This document shows, one piece after another, positions 18,561-26,912 of a DNA stretch of 64,000 nt; positions within the stretch are counted from its first letter, which is position 1, and each line of letters opens with the position of its first letter. The position numbers and the translations under genes were made by a program. This stretch comes from Nocardioides carbamazepini (GTDB lineage: Bacteria > Actinomycetota > Actinomycetes > Propionibacteriales > Nocardioidaceae). A model generated the notes under the pieces. The model was not told the origin of the DNA and searched no databases. It saw nothing but the letters and a program-made list of their open reading frames with translations. The stretch spans positions 620,001 to 684,000 of the forward strand of contig NZ_JAHTLF010000016.1 in assembly GCF_024614185.1 (NCBI RefSeq). Reading direction: 5' to 3'.

Positions 18561-20816
18561 GTGGCTGACACCATCCCGAATCTCACAGGCGGCTCGGGCG
18601 ACACCGCTTCCGCCGAGCCTGCCCACGGCCGAGCGCCGGTGGCGCAGACCGCACCCTCGTCCCTGCCACCGACGCCTGGTCCCCTGAAGGTACGCCGCGG
18701 CCGGCGGCTGCGCGGAGGCGTGAGCATCCAGACCAAGGTGCTCGCGATGATGCTGCTGTCGAGCATCCTGGCCGCCGCGGTCGTCGGCTTCTTCGCCTAC
18801 CGCACGGGCACCTCGAGCCTCGAGGACGAGGCGTACGAGCGGCTGACCGAGCTGCGCATCGAACGAGCCCGTCAGGTCAGCGACTACCTCGAGGACCTCA
18901 AGAACACGGTGGTGGTCGACAGCAAGGGCTACGGCGTGGACGCGTTGCTGGCCTTCGACGCGGCGTACGAGCAGCTGCGCGACGTCACGGTGACGCCCGC
19001 TCAACAGGCGGAGGTCCGTGACTACTACGAGGGAGTCTTCGTCCCGCAGCTGCAGGAGACCTCGCACGGAGTGGTGCAACCGGAGTCCTTCATCCCGACG
19101 TCACCCGCGCGGACCTATCTCCAGGCGGAGTACACGGCGGTCAGCGACGACTGGGACGAGCGGATCGCGGTCGACGACGCCGGCGACGGCTCGGCCTGGT
19201 CGGCCGCACACGCCCGGTGGCACCCCCTCCTGAGAGACCTGGTGGTCGGGTACGACCTCGACGACCTGATGCTGCTCAACGACGAGGGCGATGTCGTCTG
19301 GACCGCCTACAAGGGAGTCGATCTGGGCAGCAACATCAAGCGCGGCGAGTACCGCGGCGGCGGCCTCGAGGAGGTCTTCGACGCGGCGATGCGGTCCAAC
19401 TCGGTCGACTTCACCGCGGTCAGTGACCTGGAGCTGTACCAGCCGTCGTACAACGCGGCCGCCGGTTTCGTGTCCTCGCCCATCGTCGACGCGCAGGACG
19501 AGCTGATCGGCGTCCTCGTCGCGCAGGTGCCGATCGAGGTGCTCGACGGATTGATGAACCCCCGCGACGAGGCCGGCGACGTGCTGGGGCTCGGTGAGAC
19601 CGGCGAGACCTATCTGGTCGGACCCGACGGCCTCCTGCGCTCGAACTCCCGGACCTTGATCGAGGACGCGGACCGCTACGCCGAACGCGCGCGGGAGAAC
19701 GGACTTCCCCAGGACGAGGTCGACCACGCCGTGTCCGTCGACAGTGCGGTCATGATCCAGACCGCCTCACCCGACGTCCGCTCGATCCTCGCCACCGGCA
19801 AGGAGGGCACGCGCGTCATGTCGACCTATCTCGGCTACGACGCCCTGACCTCCTACGGTCCGGTCGAGATCGAGGGCCTGGACTGGGTCGTGGTCGCCAC
19901 CATGGACGAGGACGAGGCGTTCGAGCCGGTCGACCGCTTCGCCCGCAACGTCCTGATCGCGATGGCGGCGGTCGCCCTGCTGGTGTGCGTCGCCGCGGTG
20001 CTCGCCGCGCGCCTGTTCACCGCGCCGTTGGACCGCCTGCTCGCCGGCGTGCGGAAGGTGGCCGGCGGCGAGCTCGGGACTCAGGTCACTCCGTCGTCAC
20101 GCGACGAGTTCGGCGATCTCGCCATGGCGTTCAACGACATGAGTGCGAGCCTGCTGACCAAGCAGGAGCTCCTCGAAGCGCAGCAGGCCGAGAACGAGCG
20201 CATGCTGCTGGCCCAGATGCCGGAGCCGGTGGCGCGTCGCTATCGCAGTGGCGAGACCGCGATCTCGGGCGAACATCCCAACGTCACGGTGGTCTACACG
20301 GAGATCGAGGGTTTCGACGAGTTCGCCGGCGACCGCCGTGCCGAGGACGCCCTCGATCTGCTCAACTCCCTGGCACGCGGCTTCGACGACGCAGCCAGGC
20401 AGGCAGGCATCGAGAAGGTGCGGAGCCTGGGCACCGGCTACATCGCGGCGTGCGGTCTCGTGGTCGAGCGGGTCGACCACGCGCGCCGGGTGGTCGACTT
20501 CGCCACCGACGTCGCCACCATGATCACCCGCTTCAACGCTCAGCACGGCGCCCGGCTCGCCCTGCGAGCCGGCATCCACAGCGGCCCGGTGCGGAGCGGG
20601 CTCGTCGGCGCGGGCGATGTGGTCTACAACCTCTGGGGAGAGGCCGTCGGACTCGCCTACCGCATCCGGTCCATCGCCGGCGAGCCAGGCATCTACCTCA
20701 CCGACGCGGTGCGCGAGCGACTCGGCAACGGTGCGCCCGCCCTGGAGGAGTCGGGCTCGGTGGACGTCGCGGGACGCTCGACCCAGATCTGGCGGTTGAC
20801 GCCGACCAAGGACTGA
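18561..20816 (+). CDS. Membrane receptor with Cache-like, HAMP and degenerate class III cyclase domains
   Basis: A 751-residue protein with an N-terminal Pro-rich tail, a first transmembrane helix (~residues 60-80), a large extracellular sensor (~85-450, double-Cache-like), a second helix (~455-480), a HAMP segment (~480-535) and a class III nucleotidyl cyclase domain (~565-745). The fold landmarks of the cyclase are kept (V-V-Y-T-E-I-E-G-F; N-L-W-G-E-A-V-G-L-A-Y-R). However, the first metal Asp position is Glu581, the second metal Asp position is Thr624, and the catalytic Asn position is Gly697; the following Arg701 remains. It is probably not a conventional cyclase and may act as a signalling scaffold. 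The GTG start follows a GAGAGGA site. The next gene starts 3 nt downstream. Confidence 0.8.
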   Translation: MADTIPNLTGGSGDTASAEPAHGRAPVAQTAPSSLPPTPGPLKVRRGRRLRGGVSIQTKVLAMMLLSSILAAAVVGFFAYRTGTSSLEDEAYERLTELRIERARQVSDYLEDLKNTVVVDSKGYGVDALLAFDAAYEQLRDVTVTPAQQAEVRDYYEGVFVPQLQETSHGVVQPESFIPTSPARTYLQAEYTAVSDDWDERIAVDDAGDGSAWSAAHARWHPLLRDLVVGYDLDDLMLLNDEGDVVWTAYKGVDLGSNIKRGEYRGGGLEEVFDAAMRSNSVDFTAVSDLELYQPSYNAAAGFVSSPIVDAQDELIGVLVAQVPIEVLDGLMNPRDEAGDVLGLGETGETYLVGPDGLLRSNSRTLIEDADRYAERARENGLPQDEVDHAVSVDSAVMIQTASPDVRSILATGKEGTRVMSTYLGYDALTSYGPVEIEGLDWVVVATMDEDEAFEPVDRFARNVLIAMAAVALLVCVAAVLAARLFTAPLDRLLAGVRKVAGGELGTQVTPSSRDEFGDLAMAFNDMSASLLTKQELLEAQQAENERMLLAQMPEPVARRYRSGETAISGEHPNVTVVYTEIEGFDEFAGDRRAEDALDLLNSLARGFDDAARQAGIEKVRSLGTGYIAACGLVVERVDHARRVVDFATDVATMITRFNAQHGARLALRAGIHSGPVRSGLVGAGDVVYNLWGEAVGLAYRIRSIAGEPGIYLTDAVRERLGNGAPALEESGSVDVAGRSTQIWRLTPTKD

Positions 20817-20819
20817 CCG

Positions 20820-22241
20820 ATGGACGTCCTGGGAGAGTCCTGGTTCTGGTGGGCCGTCGGCCTCATCGTCGGCCTGCCGGTCGGGCTCGTGGTGCTCTCC
20901 GAGGTGCACCTGTCACTCGTGCGGCGCGGCAACGCCTTGGCCCGGCCGGTCAACCGGCTGCGGGTCTGGCTGATTCCCACCGGGGCACTGCTCGTCGTCC
21001 TCACGCAGGCCGCGACCTTGGACGACGAGGACGTCGGCGTGCGCGTCGTCGCCACCCTCGTGGGGTTCATCGCCGTCTCGGTCGCCCTCGGCATGCTCAA
21101 CGCCGCCCTGTTCGGCAACGCGAGCGACGGCACGTGGCGCGAGCGCCTGCCCAGCATCTTCGTCGACCTCGGTCGGCTCGTGCTCGTCGTGGCCGGCGCC
21201 GCCCTCGTCGCCTCCCTGGTCTGGGGCCTCGACATCGGCGGCCTCTTCGCGGCTCTCGGCGTCGGGTCGATCGTGATCGGCCTCGCGCTGCAGAACGCCG
21301 TCGGCTCGGTGGTCTCCGGTCTGCTCCTGCTCTTCGAACAGCCGTTCCGGATCGGTGACACCCTCGACGTGGACGGCATCCAGGGCCGGGTCGTGGAGGT
21401 GAACTGGCGCTCCACCCACGTCGACACCGGCGTCGGTATCCAGGTGATCCCCAACGCCACGATCGCCGGAGCCTCGTTCGCCAACCTGAGCCGACCGACC
21501 CCGGCCCACGATCTCGTCGTGGAGTGCGCATTCGACCCGGCGGACGATCCCGCGGCGGTCGTGTCCGTCCTTCTCGAGGTCGCCCGCCGGCTACCGCTCC
21601 TCCAGCCCGGCGGCGCGCCCGACGCCCAGCCCTCGGGCGGTGGCGGGTACATCGTCCGGCTGCCCCTGCTGACCGTGGCCGACAGCGGCGCCGCCCGGTC
21701 TCGCTTCTTCCTCTGGCTGTGGTACGCCGCCCAGCGCGCCGGCCTCAGCCTCGACGGCCACGCCCCCCGCTCCGCCCCGACCGCCGAGGTCGAGGATGCG
21801 GTCCGTCGCAGCACCCGTGCGCTCGCCCTGTCCGACGAGGACGTCGACCTGCTGGTGGCGGCGTCACGCATCGCCACGTACGGCCCCGACGAGACCGTGC
21901 TGGCGGCCGGGACCATCCCCGAGGTGTTGTCGTTCGTCGCCCGCGGCCGGGTCGACCTGCTCGCCCGCGGCCCGGAGTCGGCCACCCGGGTCGGGGGACT
22001 GGAGCCCGGCGAGCCCTTCGGCGAGTCGGTCCTATCGCGCACTCCGACCCCATTGGAGCTGCGCGCCGACGGTGTGTGCGACGTGCTCGAGATCGACCGC
22101 GCGGCCGTCGACCGCCTCGTGCTCGCCAACGCCGACGCCGCCCGCCGCCTCCAAGCCGTCGTCGACATCCGCAACCGCCAGGCCCGACCCCCACGAGCAC
22201 CGGATTCCGTCCCGCGCCCCGCAGGCGTGCAACGTGGCTGA
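20820..22241 (+). CDS. MscS-type channel with C-terminal cyclic-nucleotide-binding-like domain
   Basis: A 473-residue protein with about five N-terminal hydrophobic segments. The MscS pore and beta domain lie at about residues 130-240 (A-L-G-V-G-S-I-V-I-G-L-A-L-Q-N-A-V-G, then F-E-Q-P-F-R-I-G-D). A C-terminal domain (~340-455) resembles a cNMP-binding domain (A-G-T-I-P-E-V-L-S-F-V-A-R-G-R-V-D-L-L; G-E-P-F-G-E-S-V-L). This architecture is known from bacterial cyclic-nucleotide-gated MscS relatives. The phosphate-binding cassette here lacks the usual R-[ST]-A tail (it reads S-R-T-P-T-P-L-E-L-R-A), so nucleotide binding is doubtful. The start lies 3 nt after the cyclase-like gene, so the two are surely co-transcribed and probably work together. 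Confidence 0.85.
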   Translation: MDVLGESWFWWAVGLIVGLPVGLVVLSEVHLSLVRRGNALARPVNRLRVWLIPTGALLVVLTQAATLDDEDVGVRVVATLVGFIAVSVALGMLNAALFGNASDGTWRERLPSIFVDLGRLVLVVAGAALVASLVWGLDIGGLFAALGVGSIVIGLALQNAVGSVVSGLLLLFEQPFRIGDTLDVDGIQGRVVEVNWRSTHVDTGVGIQVIPNATIAGASFANLSRPTPAHDLVVECAFDPADDPAAVVSVLLEVARRLPLLQPGGAPDAQPSGGGGYIVRLPLLTVADSGAARSRFFLWLWYAAQRAGLSLDGHAPRSAPTAEVEDAVRRSTRALALSDEDVDLLVAASRIATYGPDETVLAAGTIPEVLSFVARGRVDLLARGPESATRVGGLEPGEPFGESVLSRTPTPLELRADGVCDVLEIDRAAVDRLVLANADAARRLQAVVDIRNRQARPPRAPDSVPRPAGVQRG

Positions 22242-22262
22242 GGCCCTGCACAGCGAGCGCGG

Positions 22263-23390
22263 CTACCCGGGCAGGGTGACCAGGAATCGGCAGCCGACGT
22301 CCCGGGGGCGGTTCTCCACGGTGACGTGTCCGTCGTGGGCCTCGACGATGCCCTTGACGATCGCGAGGCCGAGCCCGCCGCCCCGGGCCTGCCCGTCGGG
22401 GGTGCGGGCGGGGGCGGCCTGCCAGGCGACGTCGAAGACGCGCGCGATGTCGTCGGGCGGGAGGCCGCCGCAGCCGTCGCTCACGGCGATCTCGACGTGG
22501 CCTCCGGCCAGGCGACCGTGGACCTCGACGGCCCCGCCGGTGCGGGTGTGCCGCACGGCGTTGGCCAGGAGGTTGTCGAGGACGCGAGCGATGCCGGCCG
22601 GGTCGGCCGACACCTCCAGACCCTCGTCGACAGCTCCTTCCACTCGTACGCCGCGTGCCTCGGCGACCGGCGTGATCGCGGCGATCGCCTCGCTGACCAG
22701 GTCGGCGAGCAGGACCGGCTCCGGAGCGATGACGAGCACCCCCGCCTGGATGCGGGCGAGCTCGAAGAGGTCGTCGACCATGCCGCTCATGCGGTCCACC
22801 TCCGCCCGGATCTGTCGGTGGTAGCGCCCCGGATCGGTGGTCAGGTCGTCCTCGAGTGCCTCGGTCATCGCGCGGATGCCGGCCAGCGGCGTGCGCAGGT
22901 CGTGCGACACCCAGGACACCAGCTCACGGCGCGCCTCCTCCAGCCGTCGTTCGCGGGCGTGGGCCTGGCGCAGGCGGTCGCGGGTGCGGTCGAGCTCGTC
23001 GGCCAGCGAGCGGAGCTCGGCGGTCCCCGGTGTGCCGCCTCCTGCCTGCTCGGGCGTCGTGGCGTCGAAGACGCGTACCTGTGCGCGGACCTCCTCGGAC
23101 CAGCGGGCGATGGCGGCTGCCACGATGAGGGCGATGCCGATGGCGCCGACGGCCGCCACGGAGGTCACGACCGACATGACGAGGAGGTCGTGTGCGGAGA
23201 TGAACATCAGGCGGGCGATCGCGGTGGCGCCGAGAGAGGCGCCGGCCACGGGTACGACGGCGACCAGGGCGAGCTGCCAGCGGATCGAGCGGCGTCGTAC
23301 CAGCCGGCCGACGGCGAGGCCGAGCGCGCCGGCCAGGATCGCGCAGGCCGCGGCGACGGCGACGATCGCCGCGGCGTCCGCGAAGGTCAT
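22263..23390 (-). CDS. Two-component sensor histidine kinase
   Basis: A 375-residue membrane kinase with three to four N-terminal hydrophobic segments and almost no extracellular domain. It has a HAMP-like linker, a HisKA domain with the phospho-acceptor in S-W-V-S-H-D-L-R-T-P-L-A-G (His about residue 155), and an HATPase domain with N-box (N-L-L-A-N-A-V-R-H), G1 (V-S-D-G-C-G-G-L) and G2 (G-G-G-L-G-L-A-I-V). The ATG at 23390 overlaps the stop of the response regulator gene (ATGA). It is the last gene of the overlapping operon that begins at 27586, so it probably controls that operon, though no target site is visible. Confidence 0.9.
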   Translation of the reverse strand: MTFADAAAIVAVAAACAILAGALGLAVGRLVRRRSIRWQLALVAVVPVAGASLGATAIARLMFISAHDLLVMSVVTSVAAVGAIGIALIVAAAIARWSEEVRAQVRVFDATTPEQAGGGTPGTAELRSLADELDRTRDRLRQAHARERRLEEARRELVSWVSHDLRTPLAGIRAMTEALEDDLTTDPGRYHRQIRAEVDRMSGMVDDLFELARIQAGVLVIAPEPVLLADLVSEAIAAITPVAEARGVRVEGAVDEGLEVSADPAGIARVLDNLLANAVRHTRTGGAVEVHGRLAGGHVEIAVSDGCGGLPPDDIARVFDVAWQAAPARTPDGQARGGGLGLAIVKGIVEAHDGHVTVENRPRDVGCRFLVTLPG

Positions 23391-24079
23391 GATGCTGCCT
23401 CCGCCGCCGGGTCCCATCGATAGCCGACGCCCCACACCGTGACCAGCCGGACGGGACGGCGCGGGTCCGGCTCGACCTTCTCGCGCAGGCGCCGGACGTG
23501 CACGGTCACGGTGGACTGGTCGCCGACGCTCCATCCCCAGACCTGCTGCAGGAGCTGCTCACGCGAGTACGCCGTGCCCGCATGTGAGACGAGGAACCTC
23601 AGCAGCTCGAACTCACGGAGGGTGAGGGAGAGCTCCGCGCCGGCGCGGCTCGCCGCGTGCCGGGCGACGTCGACGACCAGGTCGCCATCGCTGAGGACGT
23701 CGGGCTCATCGGTGCGTCCGGTGGTCCGGCGCAGGACGGAGTCCACGCGCAGGGCCAGCTCCCGGGGACTGAAGGGCTTGCCGACGTAGTCGTCGGCGCC
23801 CAGCTCGAGGCCGTGGACGCGGTCGGCCTCGCGTCCGAGCGCCGTGAGCATGATGATCGGGATGTCGCCGATAGCGCGCAGGCGCCGGCACACCTCGCGG
23901 CCGTCCAGGCCGGGAAGCATGACGTCGAGCACGACGGCGTCGACGCCACCGGCACGCACGACGCTCAGCGCGTCCTGGCCGTCGCCGGACTCGACGACGT
24001 CGTGCCCGCGTGCCCGCAGGTAGGAGCTCACCACCTCGCGGACCGGGAGATGGTCATCGACGACGAGGATCCGTGCCAC
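23387..24079 (-). CDS. OmpR-type response regulator
   Basis: A 230-residue regulator. The receiver domain (residues 1-120) has the acidic pair (Asp8, Asp9), the phospho-acceptor Asp52 (V-V-L-D-V-M-L-P-G), the Thr switch (M-L-T-A-L) and Lys (V-G-K-P-F). The C-terminal winged helix (about 135-228) has R-E-F-E-L-L and V-T-V-H-V-R-R-L-R-E-K-V. The start is the GTG at 24079, which gives the standard M-A-R-I-L-V-V-D-D N-terminus and overlaps the upstream membrane-protein gene by 26 nt. It pairs with the kinase encoded immediately downstream. Confidence 0.92.
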   Translation of the reverse strand: MARILVVDDHLPVREVVSSYLRARGHDVVESGDGQDALSVVRAGGVDAVVLDVMLPGLDGREVCRRLRAIGDIPIIMLTALGREADRVHGLELGADDYVGKPFSPRELALRVDSVLRRTTGRTDEPDVLSDGDLVVDVARHAASRAGAELSLTLREFELLRFLVSHAGTAYSREQLLQQVWGWSVGDQSTVTVHVRRLREKVEPDPRRPVRLVTVWGVGYRWDPAAEAAS

Positions 24080-24494
24080 GGGTGCTCCTTCCTCGTGCTC
24101 CTCCGGACAGTATCCGCGACGCTGCCAGTGCCGCGCCCGCGCCGACGATCCCGATCGCCAGGACGCCCCAGCCGAGGCCGTAGTCCCGCCCGAGGAGCGT
24201 CGGCATCGCGGGGTCGGCGCCGAGGCCGACGAACACCGGGATCGCCGCGAGCGTGACGGGGCCGAGCAGGACCAGGACGGCGACCGCGGTCCTGGCGACC
24301 GGGTCGCGCCCGTAGCGCCGGACCAGCCAACCGAGCGCCAGCACGACCGGCACCAGCAGCAGGTCGTGAGCGACAACCGCCCCACCTGCCCACACCAGGA
24401 CCGCTCCCCCCTGGGCGAGGCTCTGCGTGGACAGGAGCAGCCAGCCGCCGTACCCGATGGCGGCGGTCCCGACGACGACCAGCGCGGCCCTCAT
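24054..24494 (-). CDS. Small polytopic membrane protein
   Basis: A 146-residue protein with four predicted transmembrane segments (about residues 3-20, 28-50, 62-85 and 100-125) and a short Arg/Gly-rich cytosolic tail. I do not recognise a family. Its ATG overlaps the TGA of the molybdopterin oxidoreductase gene, and its 3' end overlaps the response-regulator start. It is therefore part of the same transcript. It could be a partner or anchor for the oxidoreductase, or a membrane input for the two-component pair; neither is shown by sequence. Confidence 0.7.
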   Translation of the reverse strand: MRAALVVVGTAAIGYGGWLLLSTQSLAQGGAVLVWAGGAVVAHDLLLVPVVLALGWLVRRYGRDPVARTAVAVLVLLGPVTLAAIPVFVGLGADPAMPTLLGRDYGLGWGVLAIGIVGAGAALAASRILSGGARGRSTRGTDPRRR

Positions 24495-25645
24495 CCGAGG
24501 ACCTCGATGCGGGCGAGCCACTTGGTCTGCGTGACGCCCGGGCGGTTCGGCGCGATGAGTCGCGCGGGGAAGCCGTGGTCGAGCGAGAGCGGGGCACCGT
24601 TGAGGCCGAGCGCGACGAGGGTGAGCGGGTCGGACGCGAACGGGGCCGGGAGCACGCTGAATCGGCCGCCGCGTCGGCGTTGGAGGGAGTGGAAGGCGAC
24701 GTCGGCGCCTCCGGTGGCCTCGACCAGTCGCAACAGGTCCCACAGCCGGACCCCGCTCCACGTGCCGACGGCGCTCCAGCCCTCGACGCAGGCGATGGGC
24801 AGGTCGACCGTGCGCTGGGGCAGGGAGAGGAGCTCGTCGCGGCCCAGCCGGATGACGCGATCGCGGTGCCGTAGCTCGCAGACCCAGCCGGGATCGGTTG
24901 CCTCGGCGACGACGCCGGCCGCGCGAGCGGTCCGGTTGACCGGCACGCCTTGGGGACCTCCGGCGCGGCGCGCCGAGAGCACCGCCAGGCGGTCCAGGCC
25001 CGGCAGGGTGCCACCGGCCGAGGCGACGGCGGCGGTGCCGGCGGCGAGCCAGGTCAGGCGGAGGAGGCCCCGGCGGTCGACCGGCGCCGCCGGGCGATCC
25101 GCCTCCTGCGGAGCCGTCTCGTCGAGGTCGCGGGCGAGAGCGTCGCGGATGACCGGGAGCTTGACCGCGACGTGGACGAGGAGGGCGCCGGCGGCTACCC
25201 AGGCGACGGCGTAGTGGGCGCGACGGAAGCTGAACTGCCACGGATACCACTGCGTAACGTTCACCAGCCCGGTGGTCACCTCGAAGAGCGCGGCACCCAC
25301 CAGGAGGGCGATCGACCCACGCTCGAGGACCGTCAGAACGACGGCTCGCAGCTCGCGGGGAGGCCGCTGGAACAGCCGCGGGTAGACGGTCCACAGCTTG
25401 ACGAGCAGCAGCGGTACCGCGGCAGTGCCGGACAGCACGTGCAGCGCCTGGGTCACCTGGTAGCCCCACACGGGCCGAGTGGGCAGGGGAATCGGCTGAT
25501 GGGCGGCCTGCGCGTAGTGGCTGAGCAGACCCGTGACGAAGGCGAGCGCGAAGCAGACGCCCAGCCAGCGTCCGACGCGCGCGGCGACGCGGACGTCGTG
25601 CAGCCGTGAGGGAAGATCCCCGGGCCGGGGGACACGGGGCCTCAC
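24491..25645 (-). CDS. Cytochrome b-like membrane domain fused to molybdopterin oxidoreductase
   Basis: A 384-residue fusion. Residues 1-170 form a four-helix membrane domain with several His in or near helices (S-H-Y-A, A-L-H-V-L-S-G, R-A-H-Y-A-V, V-H-V-A-V), suggesting haem b binding. Residues 200-384 are a sulfite-oxidase-type molybdopterin domain. Its molybdenum-ligand Cys is Cys286 in I-A-C-V-E-G-W-S-A-V, with the usual H-G-F-P-A-R-L and K-W-L-A-R-I near the end. An intervening twin-helix/Arg segment may be a translocation signal. The GTG start overlaps the methyltransferase stop (GTGA). Such proteins pass electrons between a small substrate and the membrane chain. The cofactor genes moeA, moaC and mogA lie at 39-41.5 kb. 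Confidence 0.85.
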   Translation of the reverse strand: MRPRVPRPGDLPSRLHDVRVAARVGRWLGVCFALAFVTGLLSHYAQAAHQPIPLPTRPVWGYQVTQALHVLSGTAAVPLLLVKLWTVYPRLFQRPPRELRAVVLTVLERGSIALLVGAALFEVTTGLVNVTQWYPWQFSFRRAHYAVAWVAAGALLVHVAVKLPVIRDALARDLDETAPQEADRPAAPVDRRGLLRLTWLAAGTAAVASAGGTLPGLDRLAVLSARRAGGPQGVPVNRTARAAGVVAEATDPGWVCELRHRDRVIRLGRDELLSLPQRTVDLPIACVEGWSAVGTWSGVRLWDLLRLVEATGGADVAFHSLQRRRGGRFSVLPAPFASDPLTLVALGLNGAPLSLDHGFPARLIAPNRPGVTQTKWLARIEVLG

Positions 25646-26283
25646 CGGGCCACCCCGAGCACGGCGCACCAGCGCCCGTCGTACCGGTCGACGGCGCGCA
25701 CGGTCAGGTTCGCGCGGTTCGCGAGCGCCGCGAGACCGTCGACACCCACCCGCCCCCAGGGGAAGTACGTCGTCGACGCGCATGGGCAGGCCAGCTGGAC
25801 GTCGGCCGAGCCGGTCGGCCGGCCGGGGGGCTCCACCTCCGCCACGATCCGCCCGCCTCCGCGCACCAGAGCGCGCATCCGCGTCAGCAGGGCCAGCGGA
25901 TCGCCGCCGATGCCGATGTTCCCGTCGGCCAGCAGCACCGTGTCCCACCTGCCCTCGCCGGGCACGCGGTCGAAGACGTCGCGGTGCAGCGCGGAGCCAC
26001 CTCGACGCCGGGTCTGGGCCACGGCCTCGTGGACCACGTCGATGCCCAGGACGGGGCGCCCGGCGAGGGCGAGCTCCTCGGTGAGCCTCCCGGGCCCGCA
26101 TCCGACGTCGATCGTGGCTCCGGCGCAGTGACGCAGGAACAGGCGATCGACGAGGTCGGCGCGCCGGCGCCAGTCCTCGACCGGCAGGGGAACGGGGGTG
26201 CCGTCCACCGTGCGGACGGTGCATGTCTCTCCCCGCAGGGCGTGGGCGAAGACGACCTCGAAAGGCGCAGCGGGACCGGTCAC
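25642..26283 (-). CDS. Class I SAM-dependent methyltransferase
   Basis: A 213-residue protein with a Rossmann-fold methyltransferase core. Motif I is T-I-D-V-G-C-G-P-G-R-L, followed by G-I-D-V-V for the ribose-binding acid and W-D-T-V-L-L-A-D for motif IV. The C-terminal half contains a C-P-C pair and Trp-rich segments. It does not show the multiple-cysteine pattern of arsenite methyltransferases. The GTG start overlaps the stop of the DUF2064 gene, and its own stop overlaps the next start, so it is embedded in the operon. Substrate unknown; the glycosyltransferase neighbours suggest a sugar or nucleoside-derived acceptor. Confidence 0.85.
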   Translation of the reverse strand: MTGPAAPFEVVFAHALRGETCTVRTVDGTPVPLPVEDWRRRADLVDRLFLRHCAGATIDVGCGPGRLTEELALAGRPVLGIDVVHEAVAQTRRRGGSALHRDVFDRVPGEGRWDTVLLADGNIGIGGDPLALLTRMRALVRGGGRIVAEVEPPGRPTGSADVQLACPCASTTYFPWGRVGVDGLAALANRANLTVRAVDRYDGRWCAVLGVAR

Positions 26284-26912
26284 GGCCGCACCGCCGCCAC
26301 GAGGAGGCCCGGGTGCGACGCCGCGACCGCTCGGAGGTCGGCCAGATCGTCGATGTCGCGCAGGACCGGGGCGTCGGCGACGGTGAGGCCGATGTCCTCC
26401 AGGGCGCTCCGGGTCGCCGCGCCGGTCCACTCGGTGGACATCGGCACGGTCGCGACGGCGGCCGCACGGCACGGTTCCCGGAGGCCGAGCAGCCACCAGC
26501 CGCCGTCCTCCGCCGGTCCGAGCACGCCGTCGTGCTGGTCGAGGAGCGCCGCCGCGTCGACCAGCAGACCCGGCGTGGCCTGAGGGGTGTCCATGCCGAC
26601 CTGCACGACCGGCCCCCGCAGGACGGCGAACGCGGCGGCGATCCGCTCGCCGAGGCTGCCTGCTTCCTGGGGGACCACCGACCACCCGCTGAGGGCACGG
26701 CGGAGACGGACCCCGTCGACGGCGTCCGTGAGCTCGCCGTCGAGGGCAAGGCGGCACCGCCCGGGCCCGACGGCGCTCGCACACGCCGCGATGGTGTCGA
26801 GCAGCGCAGCCGCCGCGACCCGCGCGGCCGTGGCCGCCCCGATGTCGGCAGCGAGCCGGGTCTTCACCCGCCCCGGGACCGGGGACTTCGCCATGACCAG
26901 GATCGTCGTCAT
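26280..26912 (-). CDS. DUF2064 / TIGR04282-type nucleotidyl- or glycosyltransferase-like protein
   Basis: A 210-residue protein beginning M-T-T-I-L-V-M-A-K-S-P-V-P-G-R-V-K-T-R-L. This is the hallmark of the DUF2064 family, whose TIGR04282 branch is named for arsenosugar biosynthesis loci. A GT-A-like Rossmann core follows, with V-V-Q-V-G-M-D-T-P-Q (the family DxP site) and L-G-P-A-E-D-G-G-W-W-L-L-G. It overlaps both neighbours by 4 nt. The reaction is not established for this branch; the fold and the K-T-R-L motif point to nucleotide-sugar chemistry. Confidence 0.85.
   Translation of the reverse strand: MTTILVMAKSPVPGRVKTRLAADIGAATAARVAAAALLDTIAACASAVGPGRCRLALDGELTDAVDGVRLRRALSGWSVVPQEAGSLGERIAAAFAVLRGPVVQVGMDTPQATPGLLVDAAALLDQHDGVLGPAEDGGWWLLGLREPCRAAAVATVPMSTEWTGAATRSALEDIGLTVADAPVLRDIDDLADLRAVAASHPGLLVAAVRP

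Noticed and set aside
25642..26283. ArsM-type arsenite methyltransferase
   Set aside because: The protein has a standard SAM fold but not the conserved arsenic-binding cysteine set; a lone C-P-C pair is not enough.
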